Position numbers and translations under genes: made by a program. This document shows, piece after piece, positions 44,594 to 52,983 of a DNA stretch of 64,000 nucleotides (positions are counted from its first letter, which is position 1; every line of letters begins with the position of its first letter). The stretch is from the NCBI RefSeq assembly GCF_014205875.1, contig NZ_JACHEN010000009.1:1-64000 (forward strand). Reading direction: 5' to 3'. Below the pieces are notes generated by a model, which did not search any database, was not told the origin of the DNA, and worked only from the letters and a program-made list of their open reading frames with translations. The stretch is from Anaerosolibacter carboniphilus (GTDB lineage: Bacteria; Bacillota; Clostridia; Peptostreptococcales; Thermotaleaceae).

Positions 44594-46282
44594 TTAGTAT
44601 TTATCCTTCGGAATCACCATCTTTACAGTTGTTCCCAAACCTACTTGACTTGCAATACTTAAACAATATTCCGCTCCATATTTTGTTTTCAACCTTTTGT
44701 TTACATTCATCAATCCAATGTGGTTTGTATTTCTCTCTTCTTTCAGAAGTCCTTGGAGCTTGTCCTGATCCATTCCGATCCCATCATCTTCAACAATCAA
44801 TTCCACATACTCCTTTTTATCAATAGCTCTAATAATTACAGTTCCTCCTTCAGCCTTGTTAAAAATACCATGCTTTACAGCATTCTCCACCACAGGCTGA
44901 AGGATTAATGGTGGAATCACACAGACAATATTCTCTGGTATTTCATAAATAATCTTAAGTTTTTCCCCAAATCTTGCCCTTTCTAAAGCCAAATATGATT
45001 CGATATTTTTAATCTCTCGCATCAAGTCAATATCGCCACTATTAAATTGCAAGCTCTGTCTGAAATAATCGCTCAAATGAATGATCAGCTCCCTCGCTTC
45101 CTCTGGTTTTGTGCGAATGAAGGATGCAATCGTATTTAGTGCATTAAATAAAAAGTGGGGATTGATCTGGGCTTGCAGCGCTCTTAACTCCGCTTTGGCT
45201 AATAATTTGTTCTGATATTCTAACTTACTAAGCTCTATTTGTGTAGAAAACAACTGGGCTAAGCCCAGAGCCAATTGGATATCCGTACTTGTAATACCTA
45301 ATTTATCGGATTTGTACAATTTTAGTGTTCCCGCTACCCTATCTCTATCAAACAATGGCACAATGACCGCAGATAACAGCTTACACTCTTTCTCATTGCA
45401 ATCGATCTCTGCTGGTGTCCTGGCTACTCGATACGCTCCTGAATCAATAACATCTTTTGTAATCTGGGTCAAAATTGGACTGCCTGTTAGATGATGATCA
45501 CTGGCTTCTCCAATGTGAGCAAGGATATGCTCTGTATCCGTAATTGCAACTGCAGCTACATTTGTCATTTCATAGATTATCTCTGCTGTTCTTTTAATGG
45601 AATCCATATGAAAACCTTTTCTCAAAACAGGTAAAGTCTCATTGGCGATTTTTAGTGCCAGATGTGCCTGAGCAGCACCAATTCGTTCGTGTTCGATAAA
45701 GATGTTTTGCGTCATAGCTATGAATATGGAAATTCCTATAGAATTTACAAAAACCATGGGAAACCAAATTAGCTCCACTAAATTTAATGCATCAGGAAAT
45801 GGCTTCGCCACTACCAATATAATAATCATCTGTATAATCTCCGCTGCTGCTCCTAATACCAAGGCCCCTAGCCAGCTGGTTTTTAAGTCTTTCACCAATC
45901 GACTACCATACCCGCTTATGGCTCCTTCAACAATCGTTGAGACTGCACAAGCTACGGCAGTAAATCCTCCTATATCAATAGCCCATCGGTGGCCGCCTGC
46001 TATTACACCACTCAGTATTCCCACTACAGGGCCTCCTAACCAACCGCCTACAAAAACTCCAATCACCCTTGAGTTTGCGATGGCACCCTTTACAGGAATA
46101 CCAGAGTAAGTCCCTATTATGCCAAAGATTCCAAATAAAATACCCATTGCTATTTTTTCAAGGTAAGTGATGTCTTTTTTTAGAACCAGCTTTTTAAATA
46201 GACTACTTTTTGACAACAAGAAGGCTAATATAATTATGATTGCGCCTCTGTTCATTAAACTATTCATTAATTCAATAACCAC
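44594..46282 (-). CDS. lytS: LytS-type sensor histidine kinase
   Basis: The start is GTG at 46282, seven bases after GAGGTA; the TTG at 46300 precedes that site. The N-terminal five-to-six-helix 5TM-5TMR_LYT domain (residues about 1-200; VIGVFVGGWLGGPVVGILSG) is followed by a GAF domain and a His_kinase domain with the phospho-His in QINPHFLFNALNTIASF and ATP-site DDGIGMD. Relatives BtsS and YpdA sense extracellular pyruvate. It works with lytR and probably cstA. Confidence 0.92.
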   Translation of the reverse strand: MVIELMNSLMNRGAIIIILAFLLSKSSLFKKLVLKKDITYLEKIAMGILFGIFGIIGTYSGIPVKGAIANSRVIGVFVGGWLGGPVVGILSGVIAGGHRWAIDIGGFTAVACAVSTIVEGAISGYGSRLVKDLKTSWLGALVLGAAAEIIQMIIILVVAKPFPDALNLVELIWFPMVFVNSIGISIFIAMTQNIFIEHERIGAAQAHLALKIANETLPVLRKGFHMDSIKRTAEIIYEMTNVAAVAITDTEHILAHIGEASDHHLTGSPILTQITKDVIDSGAYRVARTPAEIDCNEKECKLLSAVIVPLFDRDRVAGTLKLYKSDKLGITSTDIQLALGLAQLFSTQIELSKLEYQNKLLAKAELRALQAQINPHFLFNALNTIASFIRTKPEEARELIIHLSDYFRQSLQFNSGDIDLMREIKNIESYLALERARFGEKLKIIYEIPENIVCVIPPLILQPVVENAVKHGIFNKAEGGTVIIRAIDKKEYVELIVEDDGIGMDQDKLQGLLKEERNTNHIGLMNVNKRLKTKYGAEYCLSIASQVGLGTTVKMVIPKDKY

Positions 46283-46335
46283 GTTTTCTACCTCTTTCAA
46301 TTAAAATATCTTCTATATGTTATTATACATAAAAA

Positions 46336-46363
46336 GAAGACAATTCACAAAAATTGTCTTCTC
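46336..46363 (-). terminator. Terminator of the DUF1858 gene
   Basis: AGAAGACAATT-CACAAA-AATTGTCTTCT is a perfect 11-bp stem followed on the minus strand by TTTTTATG, 50-77 bases after the stop at 46413. Confidence 0.8.
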
Positions 46364-46412
46364 ATTACCTCATTAAATGAATAATCGGGCTTCAGCATTC
46401 ACCTAACTTTGA

Positions 46413-46604
46413 TTAGTGTCTATATTTATTTAATTCTTTAATCAGCGCAGCTTCTTCAATCCCATAGCGTTGCGCAGCGTAGCCTACGCTTTTATATAAT
46501 ACGCCGCCTCAGCCGAAACATCGAATTCCATATTCGTTGAAAACCGCTTCAGCTTTAGGATAATCCGCCAGAATGTCCTTAATCATGGTATCTTTTGTAA
46601 TCAT
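46413..46604 (-). CDS. DUF1858-type redox protein with in-frame UGA, probable selenoprotein (CxxU)
   Basis: ATG at 46602-46604 follows AGGAGGTGTTTAT. The frame reads ITKDTMIKDILADYPKAEAV then FNEYGIRCFG, meets UGA at codon 32 (46509-46511), and continues GGVLYKSVGYAAQRYGIEEA then ALIKELNKYRH to a TAA. Both halves match the DUF1858 hybrid-cluster-associated redox family, whose motif is normally C-x-x-C followed by an EAA..HGID..LL.ELN-like helix. The UGA falls on the second Cys, so I read C29-F-G-Sec32. A SECIS-like hairpin lies downstream of the UGA. It sits 67 bp after hisIE. The alternative is a nonsense pseudogene. Confidence 0.8.
46466..46511 (-). promoter_or_regulatory. Candidate bacterial SECIS element
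   Basis: After the UGA (46509-46511) the mRNA can form GGCGU/ACGCU (46501-46505 with 46466-46470) and an inner six-pair stem AGCGUA-GGC-UACGCU (46476-46490). The apical GG is 24 nt after the UGA, inside the range known for bacterial SECIS elements. Opening the top pair gives loop AGGCU, close to AGGUCU of E. coli fdhF. Confidence 0.6.
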
Positions 46605-46671
46605 ATAAACACCTCCTATTCATAGGATGAGTCCATTCACTTTTTTGATACCATCGAAATATTATATCTTT

Positions 46672-47298
46672 TTACTTTTTATACCTTTTTATCATTTCAC
46701 TTTTGATATCAACAATATCAATTTCCTTTTCAACCATCAATACCAAAGAATGATAAAGAAGATCACTCAATTCATAAATCATTTCAAATTTATTTTCATT
46801 TTTCGCGCTGATAATCACTTCTCCAGCCTCTTCACTGATTTTCTTTAAAATCTTGTCTAAACCTTTTTCAAATAAATAACTGGTATAGGAACCTTCTAAG
46901 GGATTCTTTTTCCTATTTTTCAATCTTTCCATCAACAGAGAAATGATTTCTGTGCTTTCATCCTCATTTGAATCCTTATATAGAATGGAGAAAAAACAGC
47001 TTTTTTCTCCTGTGTGACATGCATTTCCCAATGGTTCTACTAAAATAAGCAAAGCATCTTTATCACAGTCATAAGAAATCCTTTTTACCAGCTGATAATT
47101 CCCTGATGTTTCCCCTTTGTTCCATAACTGTTTTCTACTTCTACTGTAAAACCATGTCTTTTTCGTTTCTATGGTTTTTCGTAACGCCTCTTGATTCATA
47201 TAGGCAAGCATAAGTATATCTTTACTTACAACATCCTGTACAATCGCTGGAACAAGGCCTTTTTCATCATATTTAATTTCTGAAAGGACTTTATCCAT
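46672..47298 (-). CDS. hisIE: HisIE: phosphoribosyl-AMP cyclohydrolase / phosphoribosyl-ATP pyrophosphatase
   Basis: This is a fusion of two histidine-biosynthesis steps. The N-terminal HisI part (residues 1-110) has WFYSRSRKQLWNKGETSGN, DCDKDALL and the zinc-site CHTGEKSCF. The C-terminal HisE part (about 115-208) has SYTSYLFEKGLDKILKKISEE and the EVIISAKN helix. The start follows the hisF stop by one base. It is the last classical gene of the his operon. Confidence 0.96.
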   Translation of the reverse strand: MDKVLSEIKYDEKGLVPAIVQDVVSKDILMLAYMNQEALRKTIETKKTWFYSRSRKQLWNKGETSGNYQLVKRISYDCDKDALLILVEPLGNACHTGEKSCFFSILYKDSNEDESTEIISLLMERLKNRKKNPLEGSYTSYLFEKGLDKILKKISEEAGEVIISAKNENKFEMIYELSDLLYHSLVLMVEKEIDIVDIKSEMIKRYKK

Positions 47299-47299
47299 A

Positions 47300-48061
47300 T
47301 TAACATCTCCTCACGTGAATACCTCTACCATAAAGATAGTTTTTTAGTTCACCTATGCGAATATCGCCATAGTGGAATACTGAGGCTGCCAATGCTGCAT
47401 CAGCTTTACCAGCTTGTAATACTTGATAGAAATCTTCGTTTCTTCCTGCGCCGCCCGAAGCAATAACTGGAACCTTTACTTCCTCAGAAATCATTCTTGT
47501 AATTTCTAGATCATACCCATCTCGAATGCCATCGGTATCGATACAATTTACAACAATCTCACCTGCACCAAGAAACTCCCCTTTTACAGCCCATTCTAAG
47601 GCATCTATCCCTGTATTTACTCTTCCCCCATGGGTGTATACAGACCAGCCTTGATTTTGGTTTTTCTTCACATCCATAGAAAGTACGACGCATTGTCTGC
47701 CATACTTTAATGCAGCTGCAGTGATCAATTGAGGATCTATAACTGCTGCTGAATTCACCGAAACCTTGTCCCCACCAGCCCTTAGTACCCGTTTAAAGTC
47801 TTCAACGGTACGAATACCACCACCTATTGTTAGGGGAATGTATACTGTCTCAGCCGTCTGCTCCACAATCTGAAGAAAGATATCTCTTTTTTCATTGGTA
47901 GCCGTGATATCATAGAAAACTAGTTCATCAGCACCCTCATCGTTGTAATACTTTGCTAAGGTAATAGGGTCATTCACATCAGAGAGGTTTTGAAATTTCT
48001 TCCCCTTTACAACTCTGCCAGCATCCACATCCAAGCAAGGAATAATTCGTTTAGCAATCAT
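47300..48061 (-). CDS. hisF: HisF: imidazole glycerol phosphate synthase cyclase subunit
   Basis: The TIM barrel of 253 residues with MIAKRIIPCLDVDAGRVVKG, the first catalytic Asp in IPCLDV, IPLTIGGGIRT, and the second Asp in NCIDTDGIRDGYD. It uses ammonia from HisH to make imidazole glycerol phosphate and AICAR. It overlaps hisA by four bases. Confidence 0.97.
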   Translation of the reverse strand: MIAKRIIPCLDVDAGRVVKGKKFQNLSDVNDPITLAKYYNDEGADELVFYDITATNEKRDIFLQIVEQTAETVYIPLTIGGGIRTVEDFKRVLRAGGDKVSVNSAAVIDPQLITAAALKYGRQCVVLSMDVKKNQNQGWSVYTHGGRVNTGIDALEWAVKGEFLGAGEIVVNCIDTDGIRDGYDLEITRMISEEVKVPVIASGGAGRNEDFYQVLQAGKADAALAASVFHYGDIRIGELKNYLYGRGIHVRRC

Positions 48062-48771
48062 AAGAGCACCTCCTTTATCTCCTCTAGAGTAACTGCACCT
48101 TCATACAATGCTTTCCCTATAATTGCACCACAAATTCCTAATGATTTAAGATCTTTGATATGCTGGACGGTTGTAATTCCTCCTGAAGCAATTATATTTA
48201 ACTTCGTTTTTTCTTTAAGTTGTTTTAACTCCTGAAAATTAGGACCACTCAGCATGCCATCCTTTGCGATATCGGTATAAACAATAGACTGGATGCCTTT
48301 GTCTTCAAGCTCTTGAGCAAATACAAAGGCTGACTGGCTTAGGGTCTTGGTCCAGCCTTCCACAGCAATGTTCCCCCCCTTAGCGTCTAACGAAACGATG
48401 ATCTTATTCCCAAATTGCTTGGCAGCTTCATCAACAAAGTTCTTAATCATAACTGCTGAGGTGCCTATGATCACTTTCTCAGCCCCTAACTGTAGCATGT
48501 TGTCTATATCATCCAGAGTACGGAATCCACCGCCAACCTGAATCGGTATATCGATCCCTTGAATGATCTCTCTAATGACATCTTTATTCTTGCCAAGACC
48601 ATACCGTGCGCCATCCAAATCAACGATATGAAGACAAGTTGCTCCTTTTAATTTCCAAAGAGCTGCAATTTCTATGGGGTCATCAAAATAGATCTCTTCT
48701 TTGTCGAATCTCCCTTGTTCCAATCTCACACACTTACCATCACGAATATCAATAGCTGGAAAAATAATCAT
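48058..48771 (-). CDS. hisA: HisA: ProFAR isomerase
   Basis: The 237-residue TIM barrel has MIIFPAIDIRDGKCVRL with the catalytic Asp, IQVGGGFRTLDDI and the second Asp in VYTDIAKDGMLSGPN. It converts ProFAR to PRFAR. It overlaps both hisH and hisF by four bases, showing tight coupling. Confidence 0.97.
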   Translation of the reverse strand: MIIFPAIDIRDGKCVRLEQGRFDKEEIYFDDPIEIAALWKLKGATCLHIVDLDGARYGLGKNKDVIREIIQGIDIPIQVGGGFRTLDDIDNMLQLGAEKVIIGTSAVMIKNFVDEAAKQFGNKIIVSLDAKGGNIAVEGWTKTLSQSAFVFAQELEDKGIQSIVYTDIAKDGMLSGPNFQELKQLKEKTKLNIIASGGITTVQHIKDLKSLGICGAIIGKALYEGAVTLEEIKEVLL

Positions 48772-49373
48772 TTTATCAGCTCCCCAAAGTTCTTTAATAA
48801 TTTTAGCCCTGTATCTCCGCTTTTCTCTGGATGAAACTGCATCCCTATAATATTTCCATTTCTTACAACAGCAGGAACTTCCACATCATACTGAGTACTA
48901 AATAGAATATCTTTTTGTACGTGGGTCTGGAGATAGTAAGAATGGACAAAATATACATATTCACCCTCATGAATATTTCTGCCAAGTTCATCATCGTATT
49001 TTCTAAGAAGCCTATTCCAACCCATGTGGGGTATTTTCAAATGTGAGCTAAATTTCACGATTTCACCTTTCAACAATCCTAACCCTTCCCATTCTCCATC
49101 CTCATAGCTTTTTTCATAAAGGAGCTGCATACCCAAACATATGCCTAATATCCATTTCTTTTTTTCTCCATTTTTCTTTATACATTCTACCAAATCGTTT
49201 TTCTTTAACTGCTCCATAGCATCCTTAAAGGCACCTACACCGGGTAACACGATAGCATCACTCTTATCAATTTCCTCTTTGTCCGATGTGATTATCGATC
49301 GAAAGCCTAAATGTTGAAAGGCTTTATCCACACTTTTTAAATTTCCTACGCCATAATCTACGATGGCAATCAT
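48768..49373 (-). CDS. hisH: HisH: glutamine amidotransferase subunit of IGP synthase
   Basis: A class I glutaminase: nucleophile Cys in WILGICLGMQLLYE, with the His and Glu in MQFHPEKSG. It opens MIAIVDYGVGNLKSV. It supplies ammonia to HisF. AAGGAGGGATGAGGG precedes the ATG. Confidence 0.97.
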   Translation of the reverse strand: MIAIVDYGVGNLKSVDKAFQHLGFRSIITSDKEEIDKSDAIVLPGVGAFKDAMEQLKKNDLVECIKKNGEKKKWILGICLGMQLLYEKSYEDGEWEGLGLLKGEIVKFSSHLKIPHMGWNRLLRKYDDELGRNIHEGEYVYFVHSYYLQTHVQKDILFSTQYDVEVPAVVRNGNIIGMQFHPEKSGDTGLKLLKNFGELIK

Positions 49374-49405
49374 CCCTCATCCCTCCTTTAATTAAACTTT
49401 AAAAA

Positions 49406-49990
49406 TTATATATGTCCTTTGGTAGATAGAACGCCTACAACTCTATCCTCAATGATGCTGGCTTGATCCAGGGCTCTACCAAAGCCCTTGAAAACTGATT
49501 CAATCATGTGATGATTGTTTTTACCATATATCATGGCAATATGCAGTGTTATTTGTGCATGATTTACAAATGCTCTAAAAAACTCTTCTACAAGGGCAAC
49601 CTCAAATTTCCTTGAGCTTTGTTGTAAAAAAGGCATATCATAATGTAAATAGGCTCTTCCGCTAATATCTAAAGAAACACGGGAAAGGGCTTCATCCATC
49701 GGTGTATAAATCGTTGCATATCTCGTGATTCCTTGCTTATTTCCTAAAGCCTCTCGAAAAGCATTGCCTAGAACAATACCAACATCTTCTACCGTGTGAT
49801 GATCGTCCACAAATAGATCTCCCTTGCAGGATAAGTCCATATCTAGGAAACCATGCTTGCACATTGTATGCAGCATATGGTCAAAGAATCCTATTCCAGT
49901 GGATATACTACTTTTTCCTTCTCCGTTGATTTGCAATGTCAATTTTATATCCGTCTCGGATGTTTTTCTCTCAATGCTAGATTTTCTCAC
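49406..49990 (-). CDS. hisB: HisB: imidazoleglycerol-phosphate dehydratase
   Basis: The stand-alone 194-residue dehydratase (no phosphatase domain) has FFDHMLHTMCKHGFLD, DDHHTVEDVGIVLG and the second metal motif HMIESVFKGFGRAL with NNHH before it. The start is GTG at 49988-49990 after GTGGTGGG, one base after the hisC stop. Histidinol-phosphate phosphatase is not in the window. Confidence 0.96.
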   Translation of the reverse strand: MRKSSIERKTSETDIKLTLQINGEGKSSISTGIGFFDHMLHTMCKHGFLDMDLSCKGDLFVDDHHTVEDVGIVLGNAFREALGNKQGITRYATIYTPMDEALSRVSLDISGRAYLHYDMPFLQQSSRKFEVALVEEFFRAFVNHAQITLHIAMIYGKNNHHMIESVFKGFGRALDQASIIEDRVVGVLSTKGHI

Positions 49991-49991
49991 A

Positions 49992-51047
49992 TCAACCCAC
50001 CACTTTTCTTATTGTCTCGATCATACAATCATTTTCTGATCTTGTACCTATGCTGATTCTCATGCAGTTTTGCAGCATGGAATCATTTCTGAATATTCGG
50101 GTTCCAATTTCTTTTTCATAACAGGAATCAGCTATTTCTTTTAATTTATCAGATTTTACAAGAACAAAATTGCCTTCCGATGGAAAAGCGATTATCTCTT
50201 TTTCTTCCTGTAATGCATTTAACATATATATTCTTTCTGCTTTTATAGATTGAATATAATTTTCTACCCTATCTACATTACGGAGCGCCAAACTACCCAT
50301 TGCTTGAGAGAAAGTACTCAAGTTATAGGGGGGACGTACGCGATTTAAAATTTCTATGGTATCCTCTCCTGCCACACCATATCCAAGGCGTATATCTGCC
50401 AATCCAAAGGCCTTAGATAACGTTCTTAAAACGATGAGGCGATCCCAATCATTCACATAACTTACCATGGTTTCCCCAAAGAATTCATAATATGCTTCAT
50501 CTACTACAACCATTGATTCCGTTCTCTGAAGTACTTCTAAAATATCTTTGCTTGACATGGTAGTACCAGTAGGATTGTTGGGGTTGCATAAAAATATCAC
50601 TTTAGCTTTGCTCTGATTTGCAGTGTCAATGATTTTCTCCACATCTACCGTAAAATCTTCTTCTGAAGGAACTTCGATCATTTCACCACCAGCAATTTTT
50701 GTAAAAATATTATACATGGAAAAGGTGGGTACATGGGTAACTACAAAATCTCCTTTATCCACAAAGGTTTGTATAATCACTTGAATAATCTCATCAGATC
50801 CATTGCCGCAAATGATATTTTCCTGCTTTAAACCTACATATTTGGCCAAATCCTGCCTTAGGCAAAAAGAATCTGTATCAGGATATCTATTCATCTCCAT
50901 TTCACCAATGACTCCAACAATTTCATCATGCATCTCAGCTAGCATATTAAAGGGATTTTCATTGGCATCAAGCCTTATCTTATAACTGTTCTTATTAGGG
51001 CTGTAGGGTACAATAGAACGCACAGAATCTTTTATTAAATTTTTCAT
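49992..51047 (-). CDS. hisC: HisC: histidinol-phosphate aminotransferase
   Basis: PLP class II-type aminotransferase of 351 residues with KIRLDANENPF, CGNGSDEII, FLCNPNNPTGT, VVDEAYYEF and the PLP Lys in LRTLSKAFGLADIRLGY. It overlaps hisD by four bases. Confidence 0.96.
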   Translation of the reverse strand: MKNLIKDSVRSIVPYSPNKNSYKIRLDANENPFNMLAEMHDEIVGVIGEMEMNRYPDTDSFCLRQDLAKYVGLKQENIICGNGSDEIIQVIIQTFVDKGDFVVTHVPTFSMYNIFTKIAGGEMIEVPSEEDFTVDVEKIIDTANQSKAKVIFLCNPNNPTGTTMSSKDILEVLQRTESMVVVDEAYYEFFGETMVSYVNDWDRLIVLRTLSKAFGLADIRLGYGVAGEDTIEILNRVRPPYNLSTFSQAMGSLALRNVDRVENYIQSIKAERIYMLNALQEEKEIIAFPSEGNFVLVKSDKLKEIADSCYEKEIGTRIFRNDSMLQNCMRISIGTRSENDCMIETIRKVVG

Positions 51048-52330
51048 CCTTTATCCCTCACTCTTATGGCATTGGCATGAGCCGTTAAGCCTTCTTTTTC
51101 AGCAAAATAAATGATCTGGTCACGGGCTTGATCCAGCGCTGATCTATTATAATAAATGATACTAGATTTTTTGATAAAATCATCGACCCCAAGGGGTGAT
51201 GAAAATCTTGCGGTGCCCCCAGTGGGAAGGGTATGATTCGGACCAGCAAAATAATCACCCAGAGGCTCTGGGGAATAGGCTCCCAAAAAAATTGCACCAG
51301 CATTTTTAATCTTTGATAATGCATCAAATGGTGAATCCACCATTAATTCTAAGTGTTCCGGGGCAATCTTATTCACTAGCCGAAATCCTATCTCTAGATC
51401 GGGTACAACAAAGATGTAGCCATGATTCTTTAAGGATTTTTGAATAATTTCTTTTCTAATCAATAGTGCAGCTTGCCTCTTTACTTCTTCCTGTACTTTC
51501 TCTGCCAACTCTTGAGAAGTAGTTACCAATATGACACCTGCATCTTCATCATGCTCTGCCTGAGAAAGCAAGTCAGCTGCGATAAAAGTGGCATTCCCTT
51601 TATTATCAGCCAATATACAGATTTCACTGGGCCCTGCAATCATATCAATGTCTACAGATCCGTACACTTTTTTCTTCGCCATAGCTACATAGCTGTTTCC
51701 CGGCCCTACAATCTTATCTACAGGGGGTATTGTCTTTGTTCCAAAGGCGAGGGCCCCAATAGATTGGGCACCACCTACTTTATATATTTCTCTCACTCCA
51801 CATAGATTGGCTGCGACCAAAACGTATGGATTCAATTTACCCTCTTTATTAGGCGGTGATACCATTGCTATTGAATCAACACCCGCAACCAATGCAGGTA
51901 TGGCGTTCATCAGCACTGTTGAAGGATATGCTGCTTTGCCTCCTGGCACATATATACCGATTCTCTCAAGAGGCGTCACCATCTGCCCAAGAATAATATT
52001 TTCACTGGGATTTCTAAACCATGAGTTTTGCTTCTGCTTCTCGTGATAGTACCATATATTCTCCTTGGCTTCCTTTAGTATTGCAACAAATTCTGGCTCA
52101 ACCTTGGAGAAAGCTTCTTCGACCTCTTCTTGTGAAACTCTTATATTACTAAGTGTCACGCCATCAAACTTTAATGTATATTCTTGTAATGCAGCATCCC
52201 CTCGTCTTTTGACTTCCTTTAAAATCTGATCCACAATTGCATCAATCTCATTATTGGCCGTATCTCCTCTATTCAGATATTTTGTATCTAGATCATCCTG
52301 AGACATATCATCAAAATATACGATCTTCAT
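51044..52330 (-). CDS. hisD: HisD: histidinol dehydrogenase
   Basis: The zinc enzyme performs the last two oxidations to histidine. The 428-residue protein has GIYVPGGKAAYPSTVLMNA, VDIDMIAGPSEICILAD, LLSQAEHDEDAGVIL (zinc Gln/His), APEHLEL, and GPNHTLPTGGTARFSSPLGV. AGGAAGTTTAATAA precedes the ATG. Confidence 0.97.
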   Translation of the reverse strand: MKIVYFDDMSQDDLDTKYLNRGDTANNEIDAIVDQILKEVKRRGDAALQEYTLKFDGVTLSNIRVSQEEVEEAFSKVEPEFVAILKEAKENIWYYHEKQKQNSWFRNPSENIILGQMVTPLERIGIYVPGGKAAYPSTVLMNAIPALVAGVDSIAMVSPPNKEGKLNPYVLVAANLCGVREIYKVGGAQSIGALAFGTKTIPPVDKIVGPGNSYVAMAKKKVYGSVDIDMIAGPSEICILADNKGNATFIAADLLSQAEHDEDAGVILVTTSQELAEKVQEEVKRQAALLIRKEIIQKSLKNHGYIFVVPDLEIGFRLVNKIAPEHLELMVDSPFDALSKIKNAGAIFLGAYSPEPLGDYFAGPNHTLPTGGTARFSSPLGVDDFIKKSSIIYYNRSALDQARDQIIYFAEKEGLTAHANAIRVRDKG

Positions 52331-52333
52331 TTA

Positions 52334-52975
52334 TTAAACTTCCTCTCTTTTTTGATTCGGTCGCAGCTGCTGGATCATGGTTTCGATTATATCCCCTTTC
52401 GTTTTTAAACTAGCCTTATTCACAATTAACCTAGCGCTTACAGGACATATTTCTTCAACGATGACCAATCCATTCTCCCTTAATGTAGTACCTGTTTCTA
52501 CAATATCAACGATCATATCTGCCAAACCCATAATGGGAGCTAATTCTACAGAACCATTTAGTTTAATAATTTCCACAGATTTTCCTTTTCTTTTAAAAAA
52601 CTCTTTTGCTACATACACATATTTTGTTGCTACATAGGTTTTTCTTTGAACATTCTCAACGTAATCCTTTAAAGCAGCTACTACAAACTTGCACTTTCCA
52701 AATTCTAAGTCCATCATCTCATACACACTTGCCATTGACTCCAGTAAAGTATCCTTACCTACGATGCCTATATCTGCAGCTCCTTGTTCCACATAAGTAG
52801 GTACATCATCAGCCTTTACTAGTACTAGTCTCACCCGCTTTTTCTGATCCATATGGATCAACTTCCTACTGTTTGATGAATAGTCATTAAAGCATATTTC
52901 CATTCCTTCTAAGGCTTTTACAGCGGTATCTGCAAGTCTTCCCTTTGCTACCGCTAAATTGATATATTTTTGCAT
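52334..52975 (-). CDS. hisG: HisG: ATP phosphoribosyltransferase, short form
   Basis: The 213-residue protein is the short HisG without the C-terminal regulatory domain, so it needs HisZ. It has NLAVAKGRLADTAVKALE, GAADIGIVGKDTL and the PRPP site DIVETGTTLRENGLVIVE. HisZ is encoded nine bases upstream. Confidence 0.96.
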   Translation of the reverse strand: MQKYINLAVAKGRLADTAVKALEGMEICFNDYSSNSRKLIHMDQKKRVRLVLVKADDVPTYVEQGAADIGIVGKDTLLESMASVYEMMDLEFGKCKFVVAALKDYVENVQRKTYVATKYVYVAKEFFKRKGKSVEIIKLNGSVELAPIMGLADMIVDIVETGTTLRENGLVIVEEICPVSARLIVNKASLKTKGDIIETMIQQLRPNQKREEV

Positions 52976-52983
52976 GTTGCCTC

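Noticed and set aside
46413-46604. DUF1858 gene as a simple nonsense pseudogene
   Set aside because: Only one defect is present, it falls exactly on the second Cys of CxxC, the rest of the frame is intact and a hairpin follows; Sec is more likely, though not proven.
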